Positions 1 to 8,631 of a stretch of DNA of 64,000 nt are shown here, in pieces. Under the pieces are notes generated by a model. The model worked only from the letters and a program-made list of their open reading frames with translations. It was not told where the DNA came from and did not search any database. Positions within the stretch are counted from its first letter, which is position 1. The number at the start of each line of letters is the position of its first letter. The position numbers were made by a program, and so were the translations under genes. The stretch is from Allobosea sp. Root381 (GTDB taxonomy: Bacteria > Pseudomonadota > Alphaproteobacteria > Rhizobiales > Beijerinckiaceae), in NCBI RefSeq assembly GCF_001429395.1, contig NZ_LMJT01000023.1:203631-267630 (forward strand), written 5' to 3'.

Positions 1-1167
1 AAGGGCACGCGCCTCGGCTACATCGCACTGACGGACGCCTCGCCGCTGATCATCGCCAAGGAGAAGGGCTTCTACGCCAAGCATGGCCTGCCCGACATGG
101 ATATTGCCAAGCAGGCGAGCTGGGGCGCGACGCGCGACAACATGGCGCTCGGCTTCAAGGCCAACGGCATCGACGGCGGCCACATCCTGCGACCCAAGAC
201 GCATCTCTACACCACCGGCAAGGTGATGCAGAACAGCCAGCCTCTGCCGATGTATACGCTGCTCAACCTCAACGAGGACGGGCAGGCGATCTCGGTCTCG
301 AACGAGTACAAGGACCTCAACGTCCAGAAGGACGCCTCGCCGCTGAAGCAGGCCTTCGAACGCAAGAAGGCCGCCGGCAAGGAACTGACCGCCGCCATGA
401 CCTTCCCGGGCGGCACCCACGATCTCTGGATCCGCTATTGGCTTGCCGCCGGCGGAATCGATCCCGACACCGATATCAAGGTCATCGTCGTGCCGCCGCC
501 GCAGATGGTGGCGAACATGAAGGTCGGCAACATGGACTGCTTCTGTGTCGGCGAGCCCTGGAACGAGCAGCTCGTCAACCAGAACATCGGCTACACCGCG
601 CTGACGACGGGCGAACTCTGGTCACGCCATCCCGAGAAGATCCTCGGCATGCGGGCCGACTTCGTCGATGCCAATCCCAAGGCGACGCAGGCCATCCTGA
701 TGGCCGTGATGGAAGCTCAGGCATGGGCCGACAAGCGGGAGAACCGCCAGGAGCTTGCCGAGATCGTCGGCAGGCGGCAGTGGTTCAACGTGCCTGTGGG
801 CGACATCAACAAGCGCCTGCTCGGCGACATCAACTATGGCAACGGCCGCGAGGCGAAGGGCACCGATCTCCAGATGAAGTTCTGGGGCGAGGGCGGTTCA
901 TCCTCCTATCCCTGGAAGTCGCTCGATACCTGGTTCGTTACCGAGAACATCCGCTGGGGCAAGTTCGAGCCGACGATCGACATCAAGGCGCTGGTCGACA
1001 AGACCAACCGCGCCGACCTCTGGCGGGAGGCCGCCAAGACGCTCGGCGTCACAAACGCGCCGACGGCCGACTCCCGCGGCGTCGAGACCTTCTTCGACGG
1101 CGTGAAGTTCGACCCGGCCGCGCCGCTGGACTACCTCAAGGCCCTCAAGATCAAGCGGGTCGCCTGA
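1..1167 (+). CDS. nrtA: Nitrate ABC transporter substrate-binding protein, NrtA/CmpA family (5' truncated)
   Basis: Periplasmic binding protein of a nitrate/nitrite-type ABC importer. The reading frame is open from base 1, and residues before the first ATG at 97 (GYIALTDASPLIIAKEKGFY) already match the family N-terminal lobe, so the gene starts upstream of the window and the ATG at 97 is internal. The visible part shows the ligand-lobe stretch MDCFCVGEPWNEQ and a C-terminal region typical of NrtA. The signal peptide is not in view. The next gene starts 4 bases after the stop. The cognate permease and ATPase genes lie 3.9 kb downstream, separated from nrtA by two enzyme genes. Nitrate rather than cyanate or bicarbonate is inferred from the nitrate and nitrite reductase genes around it. 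Confidence 0.9.
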   Translation, partial: KGTRLGYIALTDASPLIIAKEKGFYAKHGLPDMDIAKQASWGATRDNMALGFKANGIDGGHILRPKTHLYTTGKVMQNSQPLPMYTLLNLNEDGQAISVSNEYKDLNVQKDASPLKQAFERKKAAGKELTAAMTFPGGTHDLWIRYWLAAGGIDPDTDIKVIVVPPPQMVANMKVGNMDCFCVGEPWNEQLVNQNIGYTALTTGELWSRHPEKILGMRADFVDANPKATQAILMAVMEAQAWADKRENRQELAEIVGRRQWFNVPVGDINKRLLGDINYGNGREAKGTDLQMKFWGEGGSSSYPWKSLDTWFVTENIRWGKFEPTIDIKALVDKTNRADLWREAAKTLGVTNAPTADSRGVETFFDGVKFDPAAPLDYLKALKIKRVA

Positions 1168-1170
1168 GCC

Positions 1171-2385
1171 ATGGCCGAGCCGCTGATCATTGTCGGAAAG
1201 GGAATGGCGGCGACGCGGCTGGTCGACGAGCTCAGCCAGCGCGCCCTCGGGCGTTACTCCATCGCGGTGATTGGCGCCGAGCCAAGGCTCGCCTATAACC
1301 GCGTGCTGCTCTCGCCGCTGCTCGCCGGCGAAATCGCCGTGCCCGATATCGAGCTGAAGCCCGCCGCGTGGTGGCAGGCACGCGGCGTCTCGACGCTCTA
1401 TGGCCGCGCCGTCTCCGCTATCGACCGCGCGGCGAAGACGATCACGTTGGAGGACGGGCTGAGCCTGCCCTACGCCAAGCTCATCCTTGCGACCGGCTCG
1501 AGCCCTCTAAAGCCGCCTTTCCCCGGCATTGATCTCCCCGGCGTCGCCACCTTTCGCGATACGGCCGATGTCGACCTGCTGCGCGCCCATGCCGAGCGCG
1601 GTTCGAGGATCGTGGTGATCGGCGGCGGCCTGCTCGGGCTTGAGGCGGCCTATGGCCTCGCAAAGGCCGGCGGCAAGGTCACCGTGCTGCATCTCGTCGA
1701 CCGGCTGATGGAGCGCCAGGTCGACGCCGAAGGCGCGGCGCTGCTCGCTGCGGAGATGGGCAGGCGCAACATCACGATCCGGCTCAACGCCGCGACCACG
1801 GGCTTCGTCGGCAACGGCAAGGTCGAGGGCGTCGAGCTCGCGGATCGTTCCGTGGTGCCGGCCGATCTCGTCGTCATTGCCATGGGCGTGCGCCCGAATG
1901 CCGGGCTCGCCAAGGCGGCCGGCGTCGCGGTCAACCGCGGTGTCCTGGTCGATGACGGCATGGCGAGCGACGATCCCTCGATCTTCGCCATCGGCGAATG
2001 CGCCGAGCACCGCGGCCAGGTCTACGGGTTGGTCGAGCCCGCGTATGAGCAGGCGCGCGTGCTCGCTGCCCGGCTCGCCGGCAAGGAGGCGAGCTATGTC
2101 GGTTCGTTGCTTTCGACCAACCTCAAGGTTTCCGGCGTCGGTGTCTTCTCAGCCGGCGATTTCGAGCCCGGCGCGGGGAACGAAATCGTCGTACTGCGCG
2201 ATCGCGCCGCTGGCATCTACCGAAAGTTCGTGCTGCGCGAGGGGCGTCTCGCTGGCTGCATCCTCGTCGGTGAGACGAGCGGGGCGCTTTTCTATCTCGG
2301 CCTGATCCGCTCCGGCCAGGACATCACCGCGATTCGCGCCGATCTGCCGTTCGGCGAGGCCTATTGCGTCAGGGAGGCCGCCTGA
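1171..2385 (+). CDS. NAD(P)/FAD-dependent oxidoreductase, NasB/NirB N-terminal type
   Basis: Flavoprotein of 404 residues that probably passes electrons from NAD(P)H to the nitrate reductase encoded next. Two Rossmann motifs are visible: GKGMAATRLVDEL near residue 8 for FAD and VVIGGGLLGLEAAYGLA near residue 150 for NAD(P)H. The motif IFAIGECAEHRG near residue 270 is the second FAD-contacting segment of this fold. It resembles the N-terminal reductase part of NirB and the small subunit NasB of assimilatory nitrate reductases, but has no siroheme or Fe-S domain. It sits between nrtA (4-base gap) and nasA (2-base gap), so it is almost certainly cotranscribed. The electron-donor role is inferred from context; a generic ferredoxin or rubredoxin reductase is the alternative. 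Confidence 0.85.
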   Translation: MAEPLIIVGKGMAATRLVDELSQRALGRYSIAVIGAEPRLAYNRVLLSPLLAGEIAVPDIELKPAAWWQARGVSTLYGRAVSAIDRAAKTITLEDGLSLPYAKLILATGSSPLKPPFPGIDLPGVATFRDTADVDLLRAHAERGSRIVVIGGGLLGLEAAYGLAKAGGKVTVLHLVDRLMERQVDAEGAALLAAEMGRRNITIRLNAATTGFVGNGKVEGVELADRSVVPADLVVIAMGVRPNAGLAKAAGVAVNRGVLVDDGMASDDPSIFAIGECAEHRGQVYGLVEPAYEQARVLAARLAGKEASYVGSLLSTNLKVSGVGVFSAGDFEPGAGNEIVVLRDRAAGIYRKFVLREGRLAGCILVGETSGALFYLGLIRSGQDITAIRADLPFGEAYCVREAA

Positions 2386-2387
2386 CC

Positions 2388-5078
2388 ATGCGCCACGACT
2401 CCCCACTCGCCGGCACCGTCCGCACGACCTGCCCCTATTGCGGGGTGGGCTGCGGCGTGCTGGCGAAGCCGGACGGCGCAGGTGGCGCGGCGATCGCGGG
2501 CGATCCGACGCATCCTGCCAATCTCGGCCGCCTGTGCTCGAAAGGTTCGGCTCTCGGCGAGACTCTGGGCTTGGGAAACCGCGTTCTCCATCCGATGAAG
2601 CGCAACGCGGCAGGGGGTTATGACCGCGTGTCGTGGGATGTGGCGCTCAATGCGGTCGCGGCGGGTTTGAGAGGCACGATCCGCGAGCACGGCCCGGGCG
2701 CCGTCGCCTTCTACCTTTCCGGCCAGCTCCTGACCGAGGACTATTACGTCGCCAACAAGCTGATGAAGGGCTTCATCGGCTCAGCCCATGTCGACACCAA
2801 TTCGCGGCTCTGCATGTCCTCGACCGTCGCCGGCCAGCGCCGCGTCTTCGGTTCCGATACAGTGCCGGGGAGCTATGAGGATCTGGACTGCGCCGACCTG
2901 ATCGTGCTGGTCGGCTCCAATACTGCATGGTGCCATCCGATCCTGTTCCGCCGCATCCAGCAGAATCGGGCCGAGCGTGGCGCCAAGGTCGTGGTCATCG
3001 ACCCGCGCGTCACCGCGACCGCCGAGGATGCCGATCTTGTCTTGGCCCTGAAGCCGGGCTCGGACAGCACGCTCTTCGCCGGCCTGCTCGTCGACCTCGC
3101 CGAGCGCGACCTGATCGACGCGAGCTATCTCGCCAACCACACGGCAGGCTTCGAGGAGACGCTGGCCAATGCGCGTGCCATAGCGCCGGACCTTGCTACC
3201 GTCGCCATCCGCACTGGCCTGAGCATGCCCGCTATAGCCGCCTTCTACGTGCTGTGGGCCTCGACGCCAGCCGTGGTCACGGCCTGGAGCCAGGGCGTAA
3301 ACCAGTCGGCCCAGGGGACGGACAAGGTCGCGTCTATCCTGCACTGCCATCTCGCTACCGGCCGCATCGGCCGGCCCGGCGGTGGGCCTTTCTCCCTGAC
3401 GGGCCAACCCAACGCCATGGGCGGGCGCGAGGTCGGTGGCCTCGCCAACATGCTGGCCGCCCATATGGGCTACTCGCCGGCCGAGATCGACCGCGTCGGG
3501 CGGTTCTGGCAGGCACCGAACATGGCCAGGCAAGAGGGCCTGAAGGCGGTCGCGATGCTCGATGCCGTGGCCGGCAGGACCATCCGCGCGCTCTGGGTGA
3601 TGGCGACCAACCCGGCCGTGTCGCTGCCGCGCGCCGATCAGGTCCTGGCGGCATTGAAAAGGCTCGACCTCTTCGTCGTTTCCGAGAACGTCCTCTCCAA
3701 CGACACGCTGCGAGGTGAGCCGGACTTCATCCTGCCAGCCGCAGCCTGGGGCGAGAAGGACGGCACGGTCACCAATTCCGAGCGCCGCATCTCGCGCCAG
3801 CGCGCCTTCCTGCCGCTGCCCGGCGAGGTGAAGCCGGATTGGTGGATCGTCTGCGAGGTCGCCAAGCGTCTCGGCTTCACCACCGCCTTCGACTATTCCG
3901 GCCCGGCCGACATCTATGCCGAGCATGCCACGCTCTCGGCCTTTGAGAACGAGGGCAGCCGCGATTTCGACATCGGCGGCCATTCCACACTCGGCCCCGC
4001 CGCATATGACGCGCTGGGTCCGGTGCAATGGCCAGTCCCGGCGGGGCGGCCGCTCGGCACGCCGCGCCTTTTCGCCGATGGCGGCTTTTACACGGCGGAC
4101 CGCCGCGCGGCCTTGATGCCGCTGGCGATCCCGGCGCTCGCTGCGGCCGTCAGCGAGACGTTTCCGCTGCTGCTCAACACCGGGCGCGTCCGCGACCAAT
4201 GGCACACGATGACCCGTACAGGCCTGAGCCCCAGGCTCGGCGCCCATGTCAGCGAGCCCTCGGTCTATGTGAATCCGGCCGACGCCACCCGTTACGGCCT
4301 GAGCGAGGGCAGTTTCGCCCGCGTCGAGAACGGCCATGGCGCGGTCGTGCTGAAGGTCGCGCTCGATCCCGGCATCCAGGAGGGCGCTCTCTTCGCTCCG
4401 ATCCACTGGTCGGGCGAGACGGCCTCGCATGCTCGCATCGGTGCGGCGGTGCAGCCGCTCTGCGATCCCTATTCCGGCCAGCCCGAGATGAAGGCGACGC
4501 CCTCGCGCATCCTCCCGGTCGCATATGCGTCGCGCGGCTTCGTGCTCTCGCGCGCTGCGGTCGCGCTTCCCGTCGAGAGCTGGTGGGCTTCCGTGGCCGT
4601 CGAGGGCGGGCACGGCAAGCTCTTTGCGAGCAATGCCTCGGCCGAGCATCTGATGGCGCATTGCCGCACAGTCTTCGGCGAGGACGGGCTGGTCGAGATG
4701 ATCGACTGCGAAGGCGGCATCTATCGCTGTGCCGCGACGCAGGGTGGCAAGCTGGTCGCGGCGCTGTTCTTCGGTCCGGCCGAACGAGCGCCGCTTTGGG
4801 ACACCGTCAAACGCGCCTTCGCCGATCCCGACTTCGCTCCCGAGAACCGGCTCGCCCTGCTGGCAGGGTACCGGCTCGACGGCGCGACCGATGCAGGGCC
4901 GGTGGTTTGCGCCTGCTTCGGGGTGGGCCTGAACGCCATTCGCGCCGCCTTCGCCTCGGGCCAGGCGGTCAGCACCGACGATATCGGCCGACAGCTCAGG
5001 GCCGGCACGAATTGCGGTTCCTGCCTACCGGAGATCCGGCGCATCGGACTGGGCTCCCGCCAGGAGACCGCGGCATGA
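2388..5078 (+). CDS. nasA: Assimilatory nitrate reductase catalytic subunit (Mo-bis-MGD), with C-terminal BFD-like [2Fe-2S] domain
   Basis: Cytoplasmic molybdenum enzyme that reduces nitrate to nitrite. The N-terminus has the [4Fe-4S] ligands C15, C18, C22 and C50 (TCPYCGVGCGV, then RLCSKG), followed by the molybdopterin oxidoreductase domains and a molydopterin-dinucleotide-binding region near residues 590-700. The last 60 residues form a BFD-like [2Fe-2S] module with C841, C843, C876 and C879 (CACFG, NCGSC), the usual electron entry point in NasA of this type. I chose the ATG at 2388 because AGGGAGG lies 10 bases upstream; an in-frame TTG at 2364 is less likely. The stop overlaps the next start (ATGA). 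Mo cofactor demand links this gene to the mod genes near 60 kb. Confidence 0.95.
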   Translation: MRHDSPLAGTVRTTCPYCGVGCGVLAKPDGAGGAAIAGDPTHPANLGRLCSKGSALGETLGLGNRVLHPMKRNAAGGYDRVSWDVALNAVAAGLRGTIREHGPGAVAFYLSGQLLTEDYYVANKLMKGFIGSAHVDTNSRLCMSSTVAGQRRVFGSDTVPGSYEDLDCADLIVLVGSNTAWCHPILFRRIQQNRAERGAKVVVIDPRVTATAEDADLVLALKPGSDSTLFAGLLVDLAERDLIDASYLANHTAGFEETLANARAIAPDLATVAIRTGLSMPAIAAFYVLWASTPAVVTAWSQGVNQSAQGTDKVASILHCHLATGRIGRPGGGPFSLTGQPNAMGGREVGGLANMLAAHMGYSPAEIDRVGRFWQAPNMARQEGLKAVAMLDAVAGRTIRALWVMATNPAVSLPRADQVLAALKRLDLFVVSENVLSNDTLRGEPDFILPAAAWGEKDGTVTNSERRISRQRAFLPLPGEVKPDWWIVCEVAKRLGFTTAFDYSGPADIYAEHATLSAFENEGSRDFDIGGHSTLGPAAYDALGPVQWPVPAGRPLGTPRLFADGGFYTADRRAALMPLAIPALAAAVSETFPLLLNTGRVRDQWHTMTRTGLSPRLGAHVSEPSVYVNPADATRYGLSEGSFARVENGHGAVVLKVALDPGIQEGALFAPIHWSGETASHARIGAAVQPLCDPYSGQPEMKATPSRILPVAYASRGFVLSRAAVALPVESWWASVAVEGGHGKLFASNASAEHLMAHCRTVFGEDGLVEMIDCEGGIYRCAATQGGKLVAALFFGPAERAPLWDTVKRAFADPDFAPENRLALLAGYRLDGATDAGPVVCACFGVGLNAIRAAFASGQAVSTDDIGRQLRAGTNCGSCLPEIRRIGLGSRQETAA

Positions 5079-6019
5079 GCATCACCAGCATCGAAACCAT
5101 CGAAAGGAATAACGGGATGGGTCAGGCCGCCTTGAAGGAGGCCCAGGCGAAGGTCGTCGCACTGCCGGCCGCGACCGCGCAAGTCGTCAGCCTGCCGCAG
5201 GCGGAGGCCAAGTCGCTTCCGGCGCTGCTCTCGGCCTGGCTGAAGCCGGTGCTGCAGAACGTCGTTCCGCCGTTGATCACGGTCGCGCTGATCCTGCTGT
5301 TCTGGCAGATCGCGGCCTCGGGGCCGCAGTCGTCGCTGCCGCCGCCAACCAGAATCTGGGAAGAGGCGAAGGACCTCATCGTCGAACCGTTCTATTGGGC
5401 GGGCTCGCAGGATATCGGGCTCGGCTGGCGCATCCTGGTCTCCCTCCAGCGCGTCGCCATCGGCTTCAGCCTCGCGGCGGTGGTCGGCGTCCTGCTCGGT
5501 GCGCTGATCGGCCAGTCGGTCTGGGCGATGCGGGGGCTGGATCCGGTCTTCCAGGTGCTGCGCACCGTGCCGCCGCTGGCCTGGCTGCCGCTTTCGCTGG
5601 CCGCCTTCCGCGACAGCCAGCCCTCGGCGATCTTCGTGATCTTCATCACCGCGATCTGGCCGGTGATCATCAACACGGCGGTCGGCATCCGCAACATCCC
5701 GCAGGATTATCGCAACGTCGCCAAGGTGCTGCGGCTCAACCAGATCGAGTTCTTCTTCAAGATCATGGTGCCCTCCGCGGCACCCTACATCTTCACGGGG
5801 CTTCGGATCGGCGTCGGGCTGTCCTGGCTCGCCATCGTCGCGGCCGAGATGCTGACCGGCGGCGTCGGCATCGGCTTCTTCATCTGGGACGCGTGGAACT
5901 CCTCGCGCCTCTCCGACATCATCGTGGCGCTCGTCTATATCGGCGTGGTCGGCTTCGTGCTCGACCGTCTCGTCGCCGGTATCGGCAGCGTCGTCACCCG
6001 TGGCACGGCGCAAGGCTGA
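5075..6019 (+). CDS. nrtB: Nitrate ABC transporter permease
   Basis: Inner-membrane permease of 314 residues for the NrtA-type importer. The N-terminal 60 residues are soluble; a first membrane segment (LITVALILLFWQIAAS) is followed by about five more, with the EAA-type cytoplasmic loop around YRNVAKVLRLNQIEFFFKIMVPSAAPYIF. The start overlaps the nasA stop, with AGGAG 8 bases upstream. A second in-frame ATG at 5117 has its own AAGGA and could be the true start, which would remove 14 residues. Position between nasA and the ATPase gene supports nitrate as substrate; homologues also transport taurine or sulfonates, but those contexts differ. Confidence 0.9.
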   Translation: MSITSIETIERNNGMGQAALKEAQAKVVALPAATAQVVSLPQAEAKSLPALLSAWLKPVLQNVVPPLITVALILLFWQIAASGPQSSLPPPTRIWEEAKDLIVEPFYWAGSQDIGLGWRILVSLQRVAIGFSLAAVVGVLLGALIGQSVWAMRGLDPVFQVLRTVPPLAWLPLSLAAFRDSQPSAIFVIFITAIWPVIINTAVGIRNIPQDYRNVAKVLRLNQIEFFFKIMVPSAAPYIFTGLRIGVGLSWLAIVAAEMLTGGVGIGFFIWDAWNSSRLSDIIVALVYIGVVGFVLDRLVAGIGSVVTRGTAQG

Positions 6020-6029
6020 GGAGCGAGCG

Positions 6030-6821
6030 ATGGGCTATCTCAAGATCGATCATGTCGACAAGCGCTTCCGGCGCGGCAGCGCGAGCACGGAGGTGCTCAA
6101 GGACATCAGCCTCGTGATCGACAAGGGCGAATTCGTCTCGATCATCGGCCATTCCGGCTGCGGCAAGTCGACCCTGCTCAACATCATCGCGGGGCTCACC
6201 CCAGCCACCACCGGCGGCATCCTGCTCGAGGGCAAGGAGGTCAATTCGCCGGGGCCGGACCGCGCCGTGGTCTTCCAGAACCATTCGCTGCTGCCATGGC
6301 TCTCCGTCTACGACAATGTGGCGCTCGCCGTGAACAAGGTTTTCGGCCGGTCGAAGTCGCGCGCCGAGCGGCATGACTGGATCATGCACAACCTCGACCT
6401 CGTCCAGATGGGCCACGCCAAGGACAAGCGCCCCGCGGAGATATCGGGCGGCATGAAGCAGCGCGTCGGCATCGCCCGCGGCCTCGCGATGGAACCGAAA
6501 ATCCTGCTGCTGGACGAGCCTTTCGGAGCGCTCGACGCGCTGACCCGTGCGCATCTGCAGGACTCGGTGATGCAGATCCACGCCGCGCTGGGCAACACCA
6601 TGATCATGATCACCCATGACGTCGACGAGGCGGTGCTGCTCTCCGACCGCATCGTGATGATGACCAATGGCCCCTCCGCCCGCATCGGCGAGGTTCTGGA
6701 TCTCAAACTGGCGCGCCCGCGCAAGCGCCTCGAACTGGTCTCCGACCGCAGCTATATCGCGGCGCGCGAAGCCGTCCTGAAATTCCTCTACGAGCGGCAC
6801 CGCTTCGTCGAGGCAGCGTGA
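6030..6821 (+). CDS. nrtD: Nitrate ABC transporter ATP-binding protein
   Basis: ATPase of 263 residues that powers the nitrate importer. Walker A is GHSGCGKST near residue 43, the Q-loop is VVFQNHSLLPW, the ABC signature is EISGGMKQRVGIARGL, Walker B is ILLLDEPFGALDAL, and the switch histidine is in MIMITHDVDEAV. It has only the single ATPase domain, as in NrtD, and lacks the fused NrtA-like C-terminal domain of cyanobacterial NrtC. The ATG at 6030 is preceded by GGAGCGAG; an in-frame GTG at 6000 lies inside the nrtB coding region and is less likely. The 10-base gap after nrtB and 13-base gap before nirA indicate one operon. Confidence 0.9.
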   Translation: MGYLKIDHVDKRFRRGSASTEVLKDISLVIDKGEFVSIIGHSGCGKSTLLNIIAGLTPATTGGILLEGKEVNSPGPDRAVVFQNHSLLPWLSVYDNVALAVNKVFGRSKSRAERHDWIMHNLDLVQMGHAKDKRPAEISGGMKQRVGIARGLAMEPKILLLDEPFGALDALTRAHLQDSVMQIHAALGNTMIMITHDVDEAVLLSDRIVMMTNGPSARIGEVLDLKLARPRKRLELVSDRSYIAAREAVLKFLYERHRFVEAA

Positions 6822-6834
6822 TGCGGGCGCGGCA

Positions 6835-8631
6835 ATGAGCAGCGATTTCACCCCCGACCAGAAGCGCTACCTGGAAGGCTTCATGAGCGGCCTGCAGTCG
6901 GCTCGCGCCGCGCGCGGCCTGGGCCCGCTCGGCAACCCCGGCGGCAATGGCAGCGCCGCGCCCTCCGGCCCGGACAAGGAGCATGCCGAGGCGCAGGCGC
7001 GTACCGTCGCCAGCGGCGGCAAGCTGGTCGACCAGGAGAAATGGAAGCAGGCGGAGCACCCATTCGATGCCTATGCCCGCTTCAAGGAGCAGGCTTCATC
7101 GGGCATCTATCCCAAGCCCGAGGACAATTTCCGCTGGCGCTATCACGGCCTGTTCTATGTCGCCCCGGCGCAGGACAGCTACATGTGCCGGCTGCGCATA
7201 CCGAACGGCATCCTCAAGGCCTGGCAGTTCGAGGGCGTCGCCGATCTCGCCGAGCGGTATGCTGGCGGCTACAGCCACGTCACCACCCGCGCCAACCTGC
7301 AGGTCCGCGAGATCACGGCCGAGAATGCGCCGCTCCTGCTCGAAGGCCTCGCCGATCTCGGCCTCACCGCGAAGGGCTCCGGCGCCGACAACATCCGCAA
7401 CGTCACCGGCTCGGCCGCGGCCGGCATCGACCCGCTCGAGCTGCTCGACACGCGGCCACACGCACGGGCCTGGCACCACCACATCCTCAACGACCGCTCG
7501 CTTTATGGCCTGCCGCGCAAGTTCAACGTCGCCTTCGACGGCGCCGGCTCGATCGCGACCCTGGAGGATACCAACGACATTGGCTTTCAGGCGGTCGAGA
7601 TCGGCGAGGGGGCTTCGTTCGAAGGGGCTGCGATAGAGCCCGGCATCTGGTACCGGCTCGCGCTCGGCGGCATCACAGGGCACCGCGACCTTGCCCGCGA
7701 CACCGGGATCGTCGTCGCGCCGAGCGATGCGGTCGCTGTCGCCGATGCGATCGTCCGCGTCTTCAGCGCCAACGGCGACCGCACCAGCCGCAGCAAGGCC
7801 CGGCTCAAATACGTGCTCGACGCCTGGGGCTTCGATAAGTTCCTCGCAGCCGTCGAGGAGAAGCTCGGCCGTCGGCTGGTCCGCGTCGAGGGAGCCTTCG
7901 TCAAGCCGCGCCCAAGCTATGACCGGCTTGCCCATATCGGCGTGCATGCCCAGGTGCAGCCGGGCCTGAACTGGGTCGGCGTCGCGCTGCCGGTCGGCAA
8001 GCTCACGGTCGCGCAGATGCGGGTTCTGGCCGCGATCGCCAACCAATGCGGCGACGGCGACATCCGCCTCACCGTCTGGCAGAACCTGCTCGTTTCCGGC
8101 GTGCCCGACGCAAAGGTCGACGACGTTCTGGCCAATCTGGAGGCTTGCGGCCTCTCGGCCCGGACATCGGTACTGAGTGCCGGTCTGGTCGCCTGCACCG
8201 GTGCGACGGGCTGCAAGTTCGCCGCGGCCCATACCAAGGAAGACGCGCTCGCCATTGCCGCCCATTGCGACGGGCGGCTCACGCTGGAGACGCCGGTCAA
8301 CATCCACCTGACAGGCTGCCACCACTCCTGCGCACAGCATTACATCGGCGATGTCGGGCTGATCGGCGCCAAGGTTCCGGTCAACGAGGAGGGCGACACC
8401 GTGCCGGGCTATCATCTCCTGGTCGGCGGCGGCTACGGCGTCGACGGGGGGATGGCGCGGGACTTCCAGGCCAATGTGAAGGCGGAGGATGCGCCTGCGC
8501 TCGTCGAGACCATCCTGCGCACCTGGCAGACGCATCGCGACAGCCCCGAGGAGACGTTCGCCGCCTTTGCCCGCCGGCACGAGATCACGGAGCTGAAGGC
8601 TTTGGTCGACGCCATCGGAGAGGCCGCATGA
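6835..8631 (+). CDS. nirA: Siroheme [4Fe-4S] nitrite reductase, NirA family
   Basis: Cytoplasmic nitrite/sulfite reductase family enzyme of 598 residues, expected to reduce nitrite to ammonium with six electrons. The siroheme-[4Fe-4S] ligands are visible as C454-x5-C460 (ACTGATGCKFA) and C495-x3-C499 (TGCHHSCAQH). Two ferredoxin-like half domains occur near residues 105-180 and 350-420. The N-terminal segment FTPDQKRYLEGFMSGLQS (residues 5-22) has a counterpart in the next gene and in the CysJ N-terminus. Placement directly after nrt and nasA genes favours nitrite over sulfite as substrate. The stop overlaps the start of the flavoprotein gene, so the two are probably translated together and may form one enzyme complex. 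Confidence 0.9.
   Translation: MSSDFTPDQKRYLEGFMSGLQSARAARGLGPLGNPGGNGSAAPSGPDKEHAEAQARTVASGGKLVDQEKWKQAEHPFDAYARFKEQASSGIYPKPEDNFRWRYHGLFYVAPAQDSYMCRLRIPNGILKAWQFEGVADLAERYAGGYSHVTTRANLQVREITAENAPLLLEGLADLGLTAKGSGADNIRNVTGSAAAGIDPLELLDTRPHARAWHHHILNDRSLYGLPRKFNVAFDGAGSIATLEDTNDIGFQAVEIGEGASFEGAAIEPGIWYRLALGGITGHRDLARDTGIVVAPSDAVAVADAIVRVFSANGDRTSRSKARLKYVLDAWGFDKFLAAVEEKLGRRLVRVEGAFVKPRPSYDRLAHIGVHAQVQPGLNWVGVALPVGKLTVAQMRVLAAIANQCGDGDIRLTVWQNLLVSGVPDAKVDDVLANLEACGLSARTSVLSAGLVACTGATGCKFAAAHTKEDALAIAAHCDGRLTLETPVNIHLTGCHHSCAQHYIGDVGLIGAKVPVNEEGDTVPGYHLLVGGGYGVDGGMARDFQANVKAEDAPALVETILRTWQTHRDSPEETFAAFARRHEITELKALVDAIGEAA

Noticed and set aside
97-99. ATG at 97 as the nrtA start
   Set aside because: The frame is open to base 1 and the upstream residues match the binding-protein family, so the gene is cut by the window edge.
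2781-4661. 626-codon open frame on the minus strand opposite nasA
   Set aside because: Fully antisense to nasA, low-complexity Arg/Asp/Gly-rich translation, no ribosome site and no motif.
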